Position numbers and translations under genes: made by a program. Shown here piece by piece: positions 1 through 5,258 of a stretch of DNA of 6,891 nt (the first letter of the stretch is position 1; each line of letters begins with the position of its first letter). The DNA is from Eubacteriales Family XIII. Incertae Sedis bacterium (GTDB lineage Bacteria; Bacillota; Clostridia; Peptostreptococcales; Anaerovoracaceae): positions 1-6,891 of the forward strand of contig JAIRSA010000133.1 of the NCBI GenBank assembly GCA_031255695.1, in the 5' to 3' direction. The notes under the pieces are model-generated. The model was not told where the DNA came from and ran no database searches. It was given only the letters and a program-made list of their open reading frames with translations.

Positions 1-1496
1 GGGTCGCTGTTTTCCTTATGTGTCGCCTTGTCTTCGACGAAATAGCGCTCGAACGTGGCCATCTTGTCCTTGCCGAACAGGGGCGACTTGCTGCCGCACC
101 AGAGATACCACAATATATCCGTGTCATCCTCCCCGCCGCCCCTGAACCGCGCCTTCCTCACGCGCCCGTCGAGATAGTCCATATAGGCCTTTCCCGAAAG
201 GGCGCCGCCCCCGAAGTCGGCCGCCTCGAAACCGCCGTCTGCATTGAGCGGCACACAGCCGTGGTAGAGCAGGTTCCCGTTCACCTCTTTGTACATCGAG
301 CCCTTCCTGAACAGGCATCCGATATGCTTCTGCAGTTTCTCGCTCTTGAGGAAGGATGCCTCCAGCGTACGCATGAGCTCATGCTCCTCATTGGTCAGGG
401 CATACGGCGCCCCGGCGTTGACAGTGGGCAGGCTGCTGTCTTTGAGCGGGTATGCATTGCCGCCAATGCGCACCGTGCCATTTTCAAAATCTATCTTGTC
501 CAAAAGCAGGCGATCGTCCATCCCGAATTCGGGATGCGCCATTATGCGCTGCCCCTCGACCTTGAGCTGTATTACCGTGATCGCCTTGTGCATCTTCGCG
601 GCAAGCTCCGGGTTTACGGGGTCGTACATATTCCTGTCCAGAAGGTGCGGCCTGAATAGCCGGCACGGGTCGCCATAATAGACATCCAGCGCGAAGGCCG
701 AGAGCGATCTAAGGTTTATCCCGTAGCCGATCTCCAGCATGTCGAAGTTGTTGTAGCTGATGTTCTGCCTTATCACATTGGCGATGCAGGCCCAATTGCC
801 GGCGGCCGCGCCCATCCACACTATGTCATGGTTGCCCCACTGGAAATCGACGTCATGGAAATCCATCAGATAGTCCATGATTATGTCGGGGTGGGGGCCG
901 CGGTCGAATATGTCGCCGATTATGTGCAGCCGATCGACCGCCAGCTTGCTGATGGTCTCCGTCATTTCCATTATGAAGGCCTCCGCAATGCGGCATTCGA
1001 GCAGGGAATTTATGATGCTTTCATAATAATTGGCGCGGTTGCCCTCGTCGTCCGCGTTCAGGAGCTCGTCCATTATGTAGCGCGATTCCACGGGCATCCG
1101 CTTCCGCACCTTGGATCTCGTGTATTTGGTCGATACCAAGCGGCACACCTCGATGAGCCTGTATATGCTCACCCTGCACCAATCGTCGAAATCGTTCTCG
1201 GTCTTCCTGCGCCTGTCGATTTCCGCCTCCGTGTTGTAGATGAGCGAGGCCAGGCTGTCCCGCTCCGAATCGGACAGCGTCTTGCCGAATGCCTCGTCGA
1301 TCTTCTCGCGTATTATCCCGGACGCGCTCTTCACCATGTGGATGAAGGCCTCGTGCTCCCCATGGAGATCGCTCAGGAAATATTCCGTGCCCTTTGGCAG
1401 GTTCAATATGGCGTTCAGGTTCACTATCTCCGAAGACGCCTTCCTGATATTCGAAAATTCCCTCGCCAATAATTCCAGATAATGTCTGTCAGCCAT
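1..1496 (-). CDS. fbp: Fructose-1,6-bisphosphatase class III, partial (C-terminus beyond left edge)
   Basis: Hydrolyses fructose-1,6-bisphosphate to fructose-6-phosphate in the cytosol, the committed gluconeogenic step; this is the Firmicutes-type class III enzyme of the metallophosphoesterase superfamily. The open frame starts at ATG 1496-1494 and runs without a stop to the edge, giving 498 codons; family members are about 640-670 residues, so roughly 150 are missing. Metal-site motifs are in order: SDLHGE at residues 42-47, GDIFDRG at 194-200 and GNHD at 221-224. Further family hallmarks are AHPEFGMDDRLLLDKIDF, NGNLLYHGCVPLN and LWYLWCGSKSPLFGKDKM, the last close to the edge. The start follows the stop of the Gx gene by only 4 bases. 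A G-rich AAGGGGGG (complement of 1505-1512) lies 8 bases upstream, while the better-looking AGGAGGT (1516-1522) is too far away, so coupling to the upstream gene is likely. Last visible gene of a leftward operon. The family call is firm; its regulation is not visible. Confidence 0.95.
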   Translation of the reverse strand, partial: MADRHYLELLAREFSNIRKASSEIVNLNAILNLPKGTEYFLSDLHGEHEAFIHMVKSASGIIREKIDEAFGKTLSDSERDSLASLIYNTEAEIDRRRKTENDFDDWCRVSIYRLIEVCRLVSTKYTRSKVRKRMPVESRYIMDELLNADDEGNRANYYESIINSLLECRIAEAFIMEMTETISKLAVDRLHIIGDIFDRGPHPDIIMDYLMDFHDVDFQWGNHDIVWMGAAAGNWACIANVIRQNISYNNFDMLEIGYGINLRSLSAFALDVYYGDPCRLFRPHLLDRNMYDPVNPELAAKMHKAITVIQLKVEGQRIMAHPEFGMDDRLLLDKIDFENGTVRIGGNAYPLKDSSLPTVNAGAPYALTNEEHELMRTLEASFLKSEKLQKHIGCLFRKGSMYKEVNGNLLYHGCVPLNADGGFEAADFGGGALSGKAYMDYLDGRVRKARFRGGGEDDTDILWYLWCGSKSPLFGKDKMATFERYFVEDKATHKENSD

Positions 1497-1500
1497 GGCA

Positions 1501-2085
1501 TTAGCCCCCCTTGCTACCTCCTGCCCGCTTCTCCGCCGCTCTGCCGTTTTTCAGGTCCGGCACGATAATGCGGAGGCGCGGCACAGTGTTTTTGACTATG
1601 AATCCCACCAGCACGCCGCTAATGACGCTCAGTACGAGAAGCACCGGCAGATATGCAAACATCCCTATATTTTCCAGCACGACGCAGGACGCGATGATCT
1701 GCCCTGTGCTGTGCGCCGCCGCCCCGGCCACGCTGACCCCTATGGGGCTTATGCGCTCGCCGAGGGCCTTTGCCAGCAGGTACATGACGGCAAAGCTGAG
1801 CAGGGATCCGCTCAGGCTGTATATCAGCGACGACGGGCCGCCCGTGAGCATGGACATGAGCAGGCACTTCAGCAATACCAATATAAGCGATATCCTAAAC
1901 CTGAATATGTATATGGACACCAGCACGACTACATTGGAGAAGCCGAGCCGGGCCCCAGGCACTATGAAATCCAGCGGTATCAGCCGCTCCAGGACGCCGA
2001 CGGCCAGGATGAAGGCCAGGAACACGCCTGTCAGCGCGACCTCCCCCCGCTTTATAGCTGATTTTGAGCGATCCCTATGCTCCAA
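1501..2085 (-). CDS. Gx transporter family / heptaprenyl diphosphate synthase component I-like membrane protein
   Basis: Small hydrophobic integral membrane protein of the family variously named Gx transporter or heptaprenyl diphosphate synthase component I (HepS-I-like). Visible are about five to six hydrophobic segments, the signature PGARLGFSNVVVL just after the first helix (residues about 43-55 from the chosen start), a Gly/Ala-rich AGAAAHSTGQI segment, and a basic, polar C-terminal tail. I chose TTG at 2085-2083 (194 residues) because GGAAGGAG lies exactly 6 bases upstream. An in-frame ATG at 2118 would give 205 residues but has no Shine-Dalgarno sequence. The gene lies between apbE (stop 42 bases upstream of the chosen start) and fbp (4 bases downstream). 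In Clostridia this family commonly sits beside ApbE and NusG-domain-II proteins, and related EetB-like proteins occur in flavin-based electron-transfer loci; that is recalled family knowledge. The substrate is unknown, and true polyprenyl synthase function is doubtful without a component II gene here. Confidence 0.85.
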   Translation of the reverse strand: MEHRDRSKSAIKRGEVALTGVFLAFILAVGVLERLIPLDFIVPGARLGFSNVVVLVSIYIFRFRISLILVLLKCLLMSMLTGGPSSLIYSLSGSLLSFAVMYLLAKALGERISPIGVSVAGAAAHSTGQIIASCVVLENIGMFAYLPVLLVLSVISGVLVGFIVKNTVPRLRIIVPDLKNGRAAEKRAGGSKGG

Positions 2086-2091
2086 TTTGCG

Positions 2092-2099
2092 CTCCTTCC
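2092..2099 (-). promoter_or_regulatory. Ribosome binding site that decides the Gx-protein start
   Basis: The minus strand reads GGAAGGAG here, followed by six bases and then TTG at 2085. This is the best Shine-Dalgarno match near the gene. The alternative ATG at 2118 lies upstream of this site and has nothing comparable before it. Confidence 0.6.
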
Positions 2100-2127
2100 A
2101 TGGATGGCGGCGGACCATGCCAAACGC

Positions 2128-3249
2128 CTACTGTGCCATTACAAAACGTTCATCCACTATTTTCACTGCGCCTTCCAGCCCAGGCGTCACATATATCTCC
2201 TTATCTTCGGTTATGAACACCCCCTCCAGGCCGGCGCCCTGAAGAAGCGCCATCCCCTGTTCAAGCCCAAGTATGAAGCAGGATGTCGAGTAGCCGTCGG
2301 CGCCGCCTGAAGAACTGGCGACCACGGTGACTGACAGAAGCCCGCTGTCGGCCGGATACCCCGTCTTCGTGTCAATCAAATGATTGTAGAGCCGCCCCCC
2401 CTCCTCGAAGAAATTCTCATAGCCGCCCGACGTGACCGCCGTAGCGTCGCTGAGGCTGAGGCTGCACACGATCCCGCTCTCGCCTACGAGCGGCGTCCTG
2501 ATCCCCACGCGCCAGTCGGTTCCGTCCGGTTTGCTGCCGACAACATAGATGTTGCCGCCCATGTCGACGATGGCATGCCGTATCCCCGCATCCCTAAGCG
2601 CCGCAGTGACGCGGTCGCACGCATACCCCTTCGCTATCGCGCCCAGATCCAGTTTCATGCCCTGCGACGGCAGCCGCACGCCATTCGGCGGCATCAGCTC
2701 GATCATCCCGTAGCCCACCAATGGCAGCTTTTCCTGCACCTCTTCAGGCGAAGGGAGCCTGGCGAACTCCCCTCCCACCTTCCACAGATCCATGACGGGG
2801 CCCACCGAAATGTCGAACGCGCCCCCGGAACGCTCCGAAAACGCTATCGCCTCCTCGATCAGCCCATACAGCTCGTCCGAGACAAAGGTATAGTCACCAC
2901 CGCTGTTGCGGTTTATCTCCGAGACTTCGCTGGACTCGCTGTTCACCGACATCCTCCCGTCAATGCCCTCGATCGCCTCAAAGCACTCATCCAGCAGCGC
3001 CTCAGCCCTAGGTCCGTCAAAATCCTGATCATATATGGCAATGGATATCACCGTGCCCAGGTAGCCTGTCTCTATCCTCGAAATAGGCTCGCTGGCTTCG
3101 CGCGCCTTGCCATCGCTGCCTTGCGCCCCTTCCCCCGCAATGCTTTCCGGAGGGCTGGCGCCTTGAGTGGAACAGGCCACAGCCAATGCCGCAGACATCA
3201 ATACGGCGGCCAACGCGCAAAACCTCGCCCTGTTTGTTATCATACCCAT
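2128..3249 (-). CDS. apbE: FAD:protein FMN transferase (ApbE), lipoprotein
   Basis: Transfers FMN from FAD to a Thr/Ser of target proteins (in known systems RnfG/NqrC-type or FMN-binding-domain proteins), acting outside the cytoplasmic membrane and needing Mg2+. The 373-residue protein, a usual family length, has a lipoprotein signal: a basic N-terminus, a hydrophobic stretch at about 10-25 and a lipobox-like AVAC with the lipidated Cys at 26, then a Ser/Gly/Glu-rich linker to about residue 60. ApbE motifs follow in order: MSVNSESSEVSEIN (100-113), FDISVGPVMDLW (145-156), DLGAIAKGYACD (201-212), VDMGGNIYVVG (228-238), TSGGYENF (273-280), HLIDTKTGYP (290-299) and the metal/catalytic ADGYST (317-322). 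AGGAG (3259-3263) lies 9 bases before the ATG and favours it over the Met two codons later. First gene of the leftward apbE-Gx-fbp cluster and divergent from the cysteine hydrolase. No FMN-acceptor protein is visible in the window. Confidence 0.95.
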   Translation of the reverse strand: MGMITNRARFCALAAVLMSAALAVACSTQGASPPESIAGEGAQGSDGKAREASEPISRIETGYLGTVISIAIYDQDFDGPRAEALLDECFEAIEGIDGRMSVNSESSEVSEINRNSGGDYTFVSDELYGLIEEAIAFSERSGGAFDISVGPVMDLWKVGGEFARLPSPEEVQEKLPLVGYGMIELMPPNGVRLPSQGMKLDLGAIAKGYACDRVTAALRDAGIRHAIVDMGGNIYVVGSKPDGTDWRVGIRTPLVGESGIVCSLSLSDATAVTSGGYENFFEEGGRLYNHLIDTKTGYPADSGLLSVTVVASSSGGADGYSTSCFILGLEQGMALLQGAGLEGVFITEDKEIYVTPGLEGAVKIVDERFVMAQ

Positions 3250-3385
3250 ACAATAATGCTCCTATTCGTTTTTTGTTGCGCCCATGCCCGATTGGACGCC
3301 TGGGCTGAATCATGGAGGGCCAGCGGCGGCACAACAGCAGCGCCGATTAGCCATGCCGAACCCATATATACACTTTCCCTGTTAA

Positions 3386-3414
3386 ATGATATCACAGCAG
3401 CGCGGAAAACTGAA
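3386..3414 (-). promoter_or_regulatory. Candidate extended -10 promoter for the apbE operon
   Basis: On the minus strand a TATCAT (3391-3386) is preceded by TGA, giving an extended -10 (TGn plus a 5/6 match). The hexamer 17 bases further upstream is TTCAGT (3414-3409), a poor -35. The predicted start near 3379 would leave a leader of about 130 bases before apbE. The same spot contains the 8-bp palindrome TGATATCA. No better minus-strand promoter was seen, but the evidence is modest. Confidence 0.3.
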
Positions 3415-3469
3415 TCATTTTCTTTGTAATTGATTTCAGAAATTTACGCCGCAAAATCCGCTGTTGTGT

Positions 3470-3497
3470 TTTACGGGGAATCGGGGTATGCTATTAT
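3470..3497 (+). promoter_or_regulatory. Sigma-A-type promoter for the cysteine hydrolase gene
   Basis: TTTACG (3470-3475), a 16-base spacer and TATTAT (3492-3497, 5/6 match) with TGC directly before the -10, an extended -10 element. The predicted start is near 3504, about 75 bases upstream of the ATG. An overlapping alternative is TTGTGT (3464-3469) with TATGCT (3487-3492) at 17-base spacing. Confidence 0.55.
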
Positions 3498-3539
3498 TGC
3501 CCCGCGATTCAAGCGGATCATCCAGCCAGCGGGGCAATA
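3495..3539. repeat. 11-bp perfect inverted repeat overlapping the -10 box
   Basis: TATTGCCCCGC at 3495-3505 is matched by its exact reverse complement GCGGGGCAATA at 3529-3539, with 23 bases between. The left arm overlaps the last bases of the -10 hexamer and the predicted transcription start; the right arm lies in the 5' leader. As DNA it could be a two-site operator. As RNA most of it could form a leader hairpin. There is no U-run after it, so it is not a terminator. Confidence 0.6.
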
Positions 3540-3579
3540 TCCACACGGCGCAGCAAACGCATAGAAAGGGAGTGGTCTT

Positions 3580-4146
3580 ATGGCAAGATGTTTGGTCATT
3601 GTCGATTTTCAGAACGATTTCGTATCAGGCTCGCTCGGATTTGACGGGGCGGCGGCCCTGGACGCCCGGATCGCCGAAAAAATACGGAAATACCGCAAGG
3701 GCGGCGACACCGTCGCCTTCACCTTCGACACCCACGGCGGCGACTACCTCAAAACGCAGGAGGGGCGCAACCTCCCCGTCCCACACTGCATCGAGGGCAC
3801 GGCGGGGCATGAGCTGTTCGGGGAGACGGCTACGCTGATCAAGGATTCCGATCCGCGCTTCCGCAAGCCCGCCTTCGGCTCCGGCGAACTGTATGAATTC
3901 CTGAAAGCCACGCCATTCGAGAGCATCGAGCTTGTGGGGCTGGTATCCAACATCTGTGTCATCTCCAATGCCATACTCGCGAAAACCGCGCAGCCGGAGA
4001 CGCCCATAATCGTGGATTCAGACTGCACCGCCAGCCACGACCCTGCGCTGCACGAACAGACGCTCGCTGTGATGAAGGGGCTGCAGATCATGGTAGTCAA
4101 AAAGGGCGAGGATGGAATTTTACCGCCGGAAATAGAAACTTCATAA
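3580..4146 (+). CDS. Isochorismatase-superfamily cysteine hydrolase, nicotinamidase-like
   Basis: Cytosolic 188-residue alpha/beta hydrolase of the isochorismatase/nicotinamidase superfamily. The catalytic triad is readable: Asp9 in VDFQNDF, Lys96 in RFRKPAFGS and the nucleophile Cys126 in LVGLVSNICVIS. Nicotinamidase-type metal ligands also appear to be present: Asp50 and His52 in FDTHGGDYL, and His69 in PVPHC. The segment IVDSDCTASHD followed by a late VMKGLQI matches this group of Clostridial amidases. Nicotinamide to nicotinate hydrolysis (NAD salvage) is therefore a reasonable guess, but the superfamily also includes other amidases and true isochorismatases, so I give no gene symbol. GGGAG (3569-3573) lies about 7 bases before the ATG. 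It has its own promoter, is divergent from apbE, and is followed by about 100 bases before ssb with a separate promoter, so it appears monocistronic. No convincing hairpin terminator was seen after the stop. Confidence 0.9.
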   Translation: MARCLVIVDFQNDFVSGSLGFDGAAALDARIAEKIRKYRKGGDTVAFTFDTHGGDYLKTQEGRNLPVPHCIEGTAGHELFGETATLIKDSDPRFRKPAFGSGELYEFLKATPFESIELVGLVSNICVISNAILAKTAQPETPIIVDSDCTASHDPALHEQTLAVMKGLQIMVVKKGEDGILPPEIETS

Positions 4147-4162
4147 ATTTTTGCGCAGGGGC

Positions 4163-4191
4163 TTGACATATATGGCGATTATGTATATAAT
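4163..4191 (+). promoter_or_regulatory. Perfect-consensus sigma-A promoter for ssb
   Basis: TTGACA (4163-4168), exactly 17 bases, then TATAAT (4186-4191). Both hexamers are full consensus matches. The predicted start is near 4198, about 48 bases before the ssb ATG. A second TTGACA at 4200-4205 lies in the leader without a good -10 at the right distance. Confidence 0.85.
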
Positions 4192-4245
4192 TAACATTGT
4201 TGACATTATATGTATTCATGGCTTCTATGCCGAAAGGAGTATTCT

Positions 4246-4599
4246 ATGAACAGCGTAAATCTGATAGGGCGTTTGACAAGGGATCCTGAGATGCGGAAAA
4301 CCGATGAGGGCAGGAGCATCTGCACGTTCAGCCTCGCAATCGACGACATCCATTCCAAAGACGATCGGGCGGATTTTTTGCGGATCACCGTTTTCGGCAA
4401 TCCCGCCGATCTATGCGAGCGCTACCTGCGCAAAGGCTTCCTCGCAGGAGTGACCGGGCGGCTCAGAAGCGACAGCTACACTGACTCTGAAGGGATAACG
4501 CGCTCTTCTGTCAAAGTTGTCGCGGACAATGTCCGCTTCCTCCAGTGGCCGGAGCGCAACGGGGGCAGCGAAGGCGGCGAAGAAGCAGCCGATTCTTGA
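4246..4599 (+). CDS. ssb: Single-stranded DNA-binding protein, short form without acidic C-terminal tip
   Basis: Binds single-stranded DNA through an OB fold. The protein is 117 residues. It begins MNSVNLIGRLTRDPEMR, the classic SSB start, and contains ICTFSLAID, DFLRITVFGNPADLCERYL and AGVTGRLRSDSYTD, ending with VKVVADNVRFLQ at the end of the fold. AAAGGAG lies 6 bases before the ATG at 4246; an upstream in-frame ATG at 4210 would add 12 non-homologous residues and has no ribosome binding site. Canonical bacterial SSBs are about 140-180 residues and end in an acidic DDDIPF-like tip that recruits replication and repair partners. Here the tail is about 15 residues, Gly/Glu-rich, and ends EEAADS, so that tip is absent. 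It is therefore probably a secondary SSB (competence, mobile-element or stress type) rather than the housekeeping protein normally found between rpsF and rpsR. Driven by a perfect promoter; the hairpin after it may end the transcript. Confidence 0.93.
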   Translation: MNSVNLIGRLTRDPEMRKTDEGRSICTFSLAIDDIHSKDDRADFLRITVFGNPADLCERYLRKGFLAGVTGRLRSDSYTDSEGITRSSVKVVADNVRFLQWPERNGGSEGGEEAADS

Positions 4600-4613
4600 T
4601 GCCATGGCCAAGC

Positions 4614-4652
4614 AGATGGCTGCCGCATATACCCATATGCAGGCGGCCATCT
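4614..4652 (+). terminator. Long imperfect hairpin after ssb, possible terminator
   Basis: The left arm at 4614-4630 (AGATGGCTGCCGCATAT) and right arm at 4635-4652 (ATATGCAGGCGGCCATCT) pair over 17 positions with one G-U pair and one bulged A, closing a 4-base ACCC loop. It begins 15 bases after the ssb stop. Only a short TTT follows, so it is an unorthodox terminator at best; an mRNA-stabilising or REP-like hairpin is equally possible. Confidence 0.4.
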
Positions 4653-4666
4653 TTGCGAGATGGGCG

Positions 4667-4695
4667 TTGCCAAACAGCCGCAAATGTGCTATTAT
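4667..4695 (+). promoter_or_regulatory. Sigma-A promoter ahead of the Rpn remnant
   Basis: TTGCCA (4667-4672, 5/6), a 17-base spacer and TATTAT (4690-4695, 5/6) with TGC before it (extended -10). Transcription would start near 4702, right at an AAAGGAG ribosome binding sequence (4701-4707). This looks like the original control region of the now truncated gene. Confidence 0.6.
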
Positions 4696-4734
4696 TTATG
4701 AAAGGAGCCGCTTGAGGCAACGCGGCACACGCTT

Positions 4735-5160
4735 TTGACGGACAGGATGTCGCTACAGTATTACGAGCTGCCCAAGCTGCCCCAGACGGTCAGCACGAAT
4801 GACGCGCTTCAGCTGTGGCTCAAGCTGTTCGACGCGGACACAGAAGAGGAACTCCAGAAAATCGAAAAAATGGAGGTGCCGGTTATGCAAGAGGCCATCA
4901 ACGCGTACCGCAGCGTTACGGCTACGAAAGAATTCAAGGTCTTGGAGCGCATGCGTTCCGACGCCCGTCGGAACGAGGCGTCAGCATTGCTCAATGCCAA
5001 ATGTGAGGGGCATCGCGAGGGGCATCGTGAGGGGCGTCGTGAGGGGCATCGTGAGGGGCATCGTGAGGGCGAAGCGCATTCGGACGCAAAATGGCAGGGC
5101 GTAGTCGCCGAGAAAGAAGCGGAGATTGCGCGGCTTCGCTCCATGCTCAAAGAGAGGTAG
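4735..5160 (+). CDS. C-terminal remnant of an Rpn / PD-(D/E)XK nuclease family transposase
   Basis: The 141-codon frame matches only the C-terminal part of the Rpn (recombination-promoting nuclease) / PDDEXK_2 family. It has SLQYYELPKLP, then LWLKLFDADTEEELQKIEKMEVPVMQEAI, a charged helical stretch ERMRSDARRNEASALLNAK, an (EGHR)n repeat at residues 91-111, and a coiled-coil-like end AEKEAEIARLRSMLKER. Full-length members are about 250-330 residues with an N-terminal PD-(D/E)XK nuclease; that domain is absent. Homology-like codons continue upstream of the TTG (RHTLLTDRM, from about 4723) until a stop at 4699-4701, so the start is probably not native; ATG 4747 is an alternative. A good promoter and AAAGGAG lie just upstream, as expected if an internal deletion fused the 5' end to the C-terminus. 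It is probably a pseudogene, although a stable C-terminal protein could be made. Not a functional transposase or nuclease. Confidence 0.65.
   Translation: MTDRMSLQYYELPKLPQTVSTNDALQLWLKLFDADTEEELQKIEKMEVPVMQEAINAYRSVTATKEFKVLERMRSDARRNEASALLNAKCEGHREGHREGRREGHREGHREGEAHSDAKWQGVVAEKEAEIARLRSMLKER
5003..5070 (+). repeat. 12-bp tandem repeat within the Rpn remnant
   Basis: Five full copies of GTGAGGGGCATC-like units occur back to back at 5003-5062, with single-base variants (GCG in copy 2, CGTC in copy 3), plus a partial sixth copy to about 5070. The unit is in phase with the reading frame and encodes Glu-Gly-His-Arg, one unit reading Glu-Gly-Arg-Arg. Such Gly/charged repeats are usual in the C-terminal linker of this family. 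Confidence 0.9.
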
Positions 5161-5208
5161 GCACACAGCAACGCGGATTACGCATGAACGAACGAACTCC
5201 AGAAAATA

Positions 5209-5222
5209 AATTTTCGAAAATT
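5209..5222. repeat. 14-bp perfect palindrome next to the trp promoter
   Basis: AATTTTCGAAAATT is fully self-complementary and ends one base before the -35 hexamer of the trp leader promoter. It is AT-rich, so it could act as an UP element for RNA polymerase or as a regulator-binding site. Confidence 0.6.
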
Positions 5223-5223
5223 A

Positions 5224-5252
5224 TTGACAGCTTGCAAAATTGCAGGTAAAAT
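5224..5252 (+). promoter_or_regulatory. Sigma-A promoter of the trp T-box leader
   Basis: TTGACA (5224-5229, full consensus), a 17-base spacer and TAAAAT (5247-5252, 5/6). The predicted start is about 5259, immediately before the T-box leader. The spacer contains a small inverted repeat, TGCAA-AA-TTGCA. Confidence 0.8.
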
Positions 5253-5258
5253 AAATTT

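Noticed and set aside
18..1472. Two long plus-strand open frames (18-659 and 828-1472)
   Set aside because: They are antisense to the clearly recognisable fbp gene, have no family-like motifs, and arise from GC-rich codon use on the opposite strand.
1511..2310. Plus-strand open frames across the Gx gene
   Set aside because: The minus-strand frame has clear membrane segments and a family signature; the plus-strand frames have neither motifs nor ribosome binding sites.
2380..3429. 349-codon plus-strand open frame
   Set aside because: It is antisense to apbE, which carries all its family motifs; the frame's composition is Arg/Pro/His-rich, typical of a shadow frame.
3744..4169. Minus-strand open frame opposite the cysteine hydrolase
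   Set aside because: Antisense shadow of a gene with an intact catalytic triad.
4210..4245. Upstream ATG start for ssb at 4210
   Set aside because: It adds 12 residues before the canonical MNSVNLIGRL start and has no Shine-Dalgarno sequence, whereas ATG 4246 has AAAGGAG at 6 bases.
4517..4738. 73-codon plus-strand frame after ssb
   Set aside because: It overlaps the ssb end and the hairpin, has no ribosome binding site and no recognisable family features; only its last 8 codons matter, as a possible mini-ORF.
5003..5070. Possible CRISPR or minisatellite array
   Set aside because: The 12-bp units have no spacers and are in phase with a protein repeat typical of the Rpn family.
5161..5208. 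Possible terminator after the Rpn remnant, and the (GAAC)x3 run at 5186-5197
   Set aside because: No stem-loop with a T-tract could be drawn, and the short repeat is too small to support a function.
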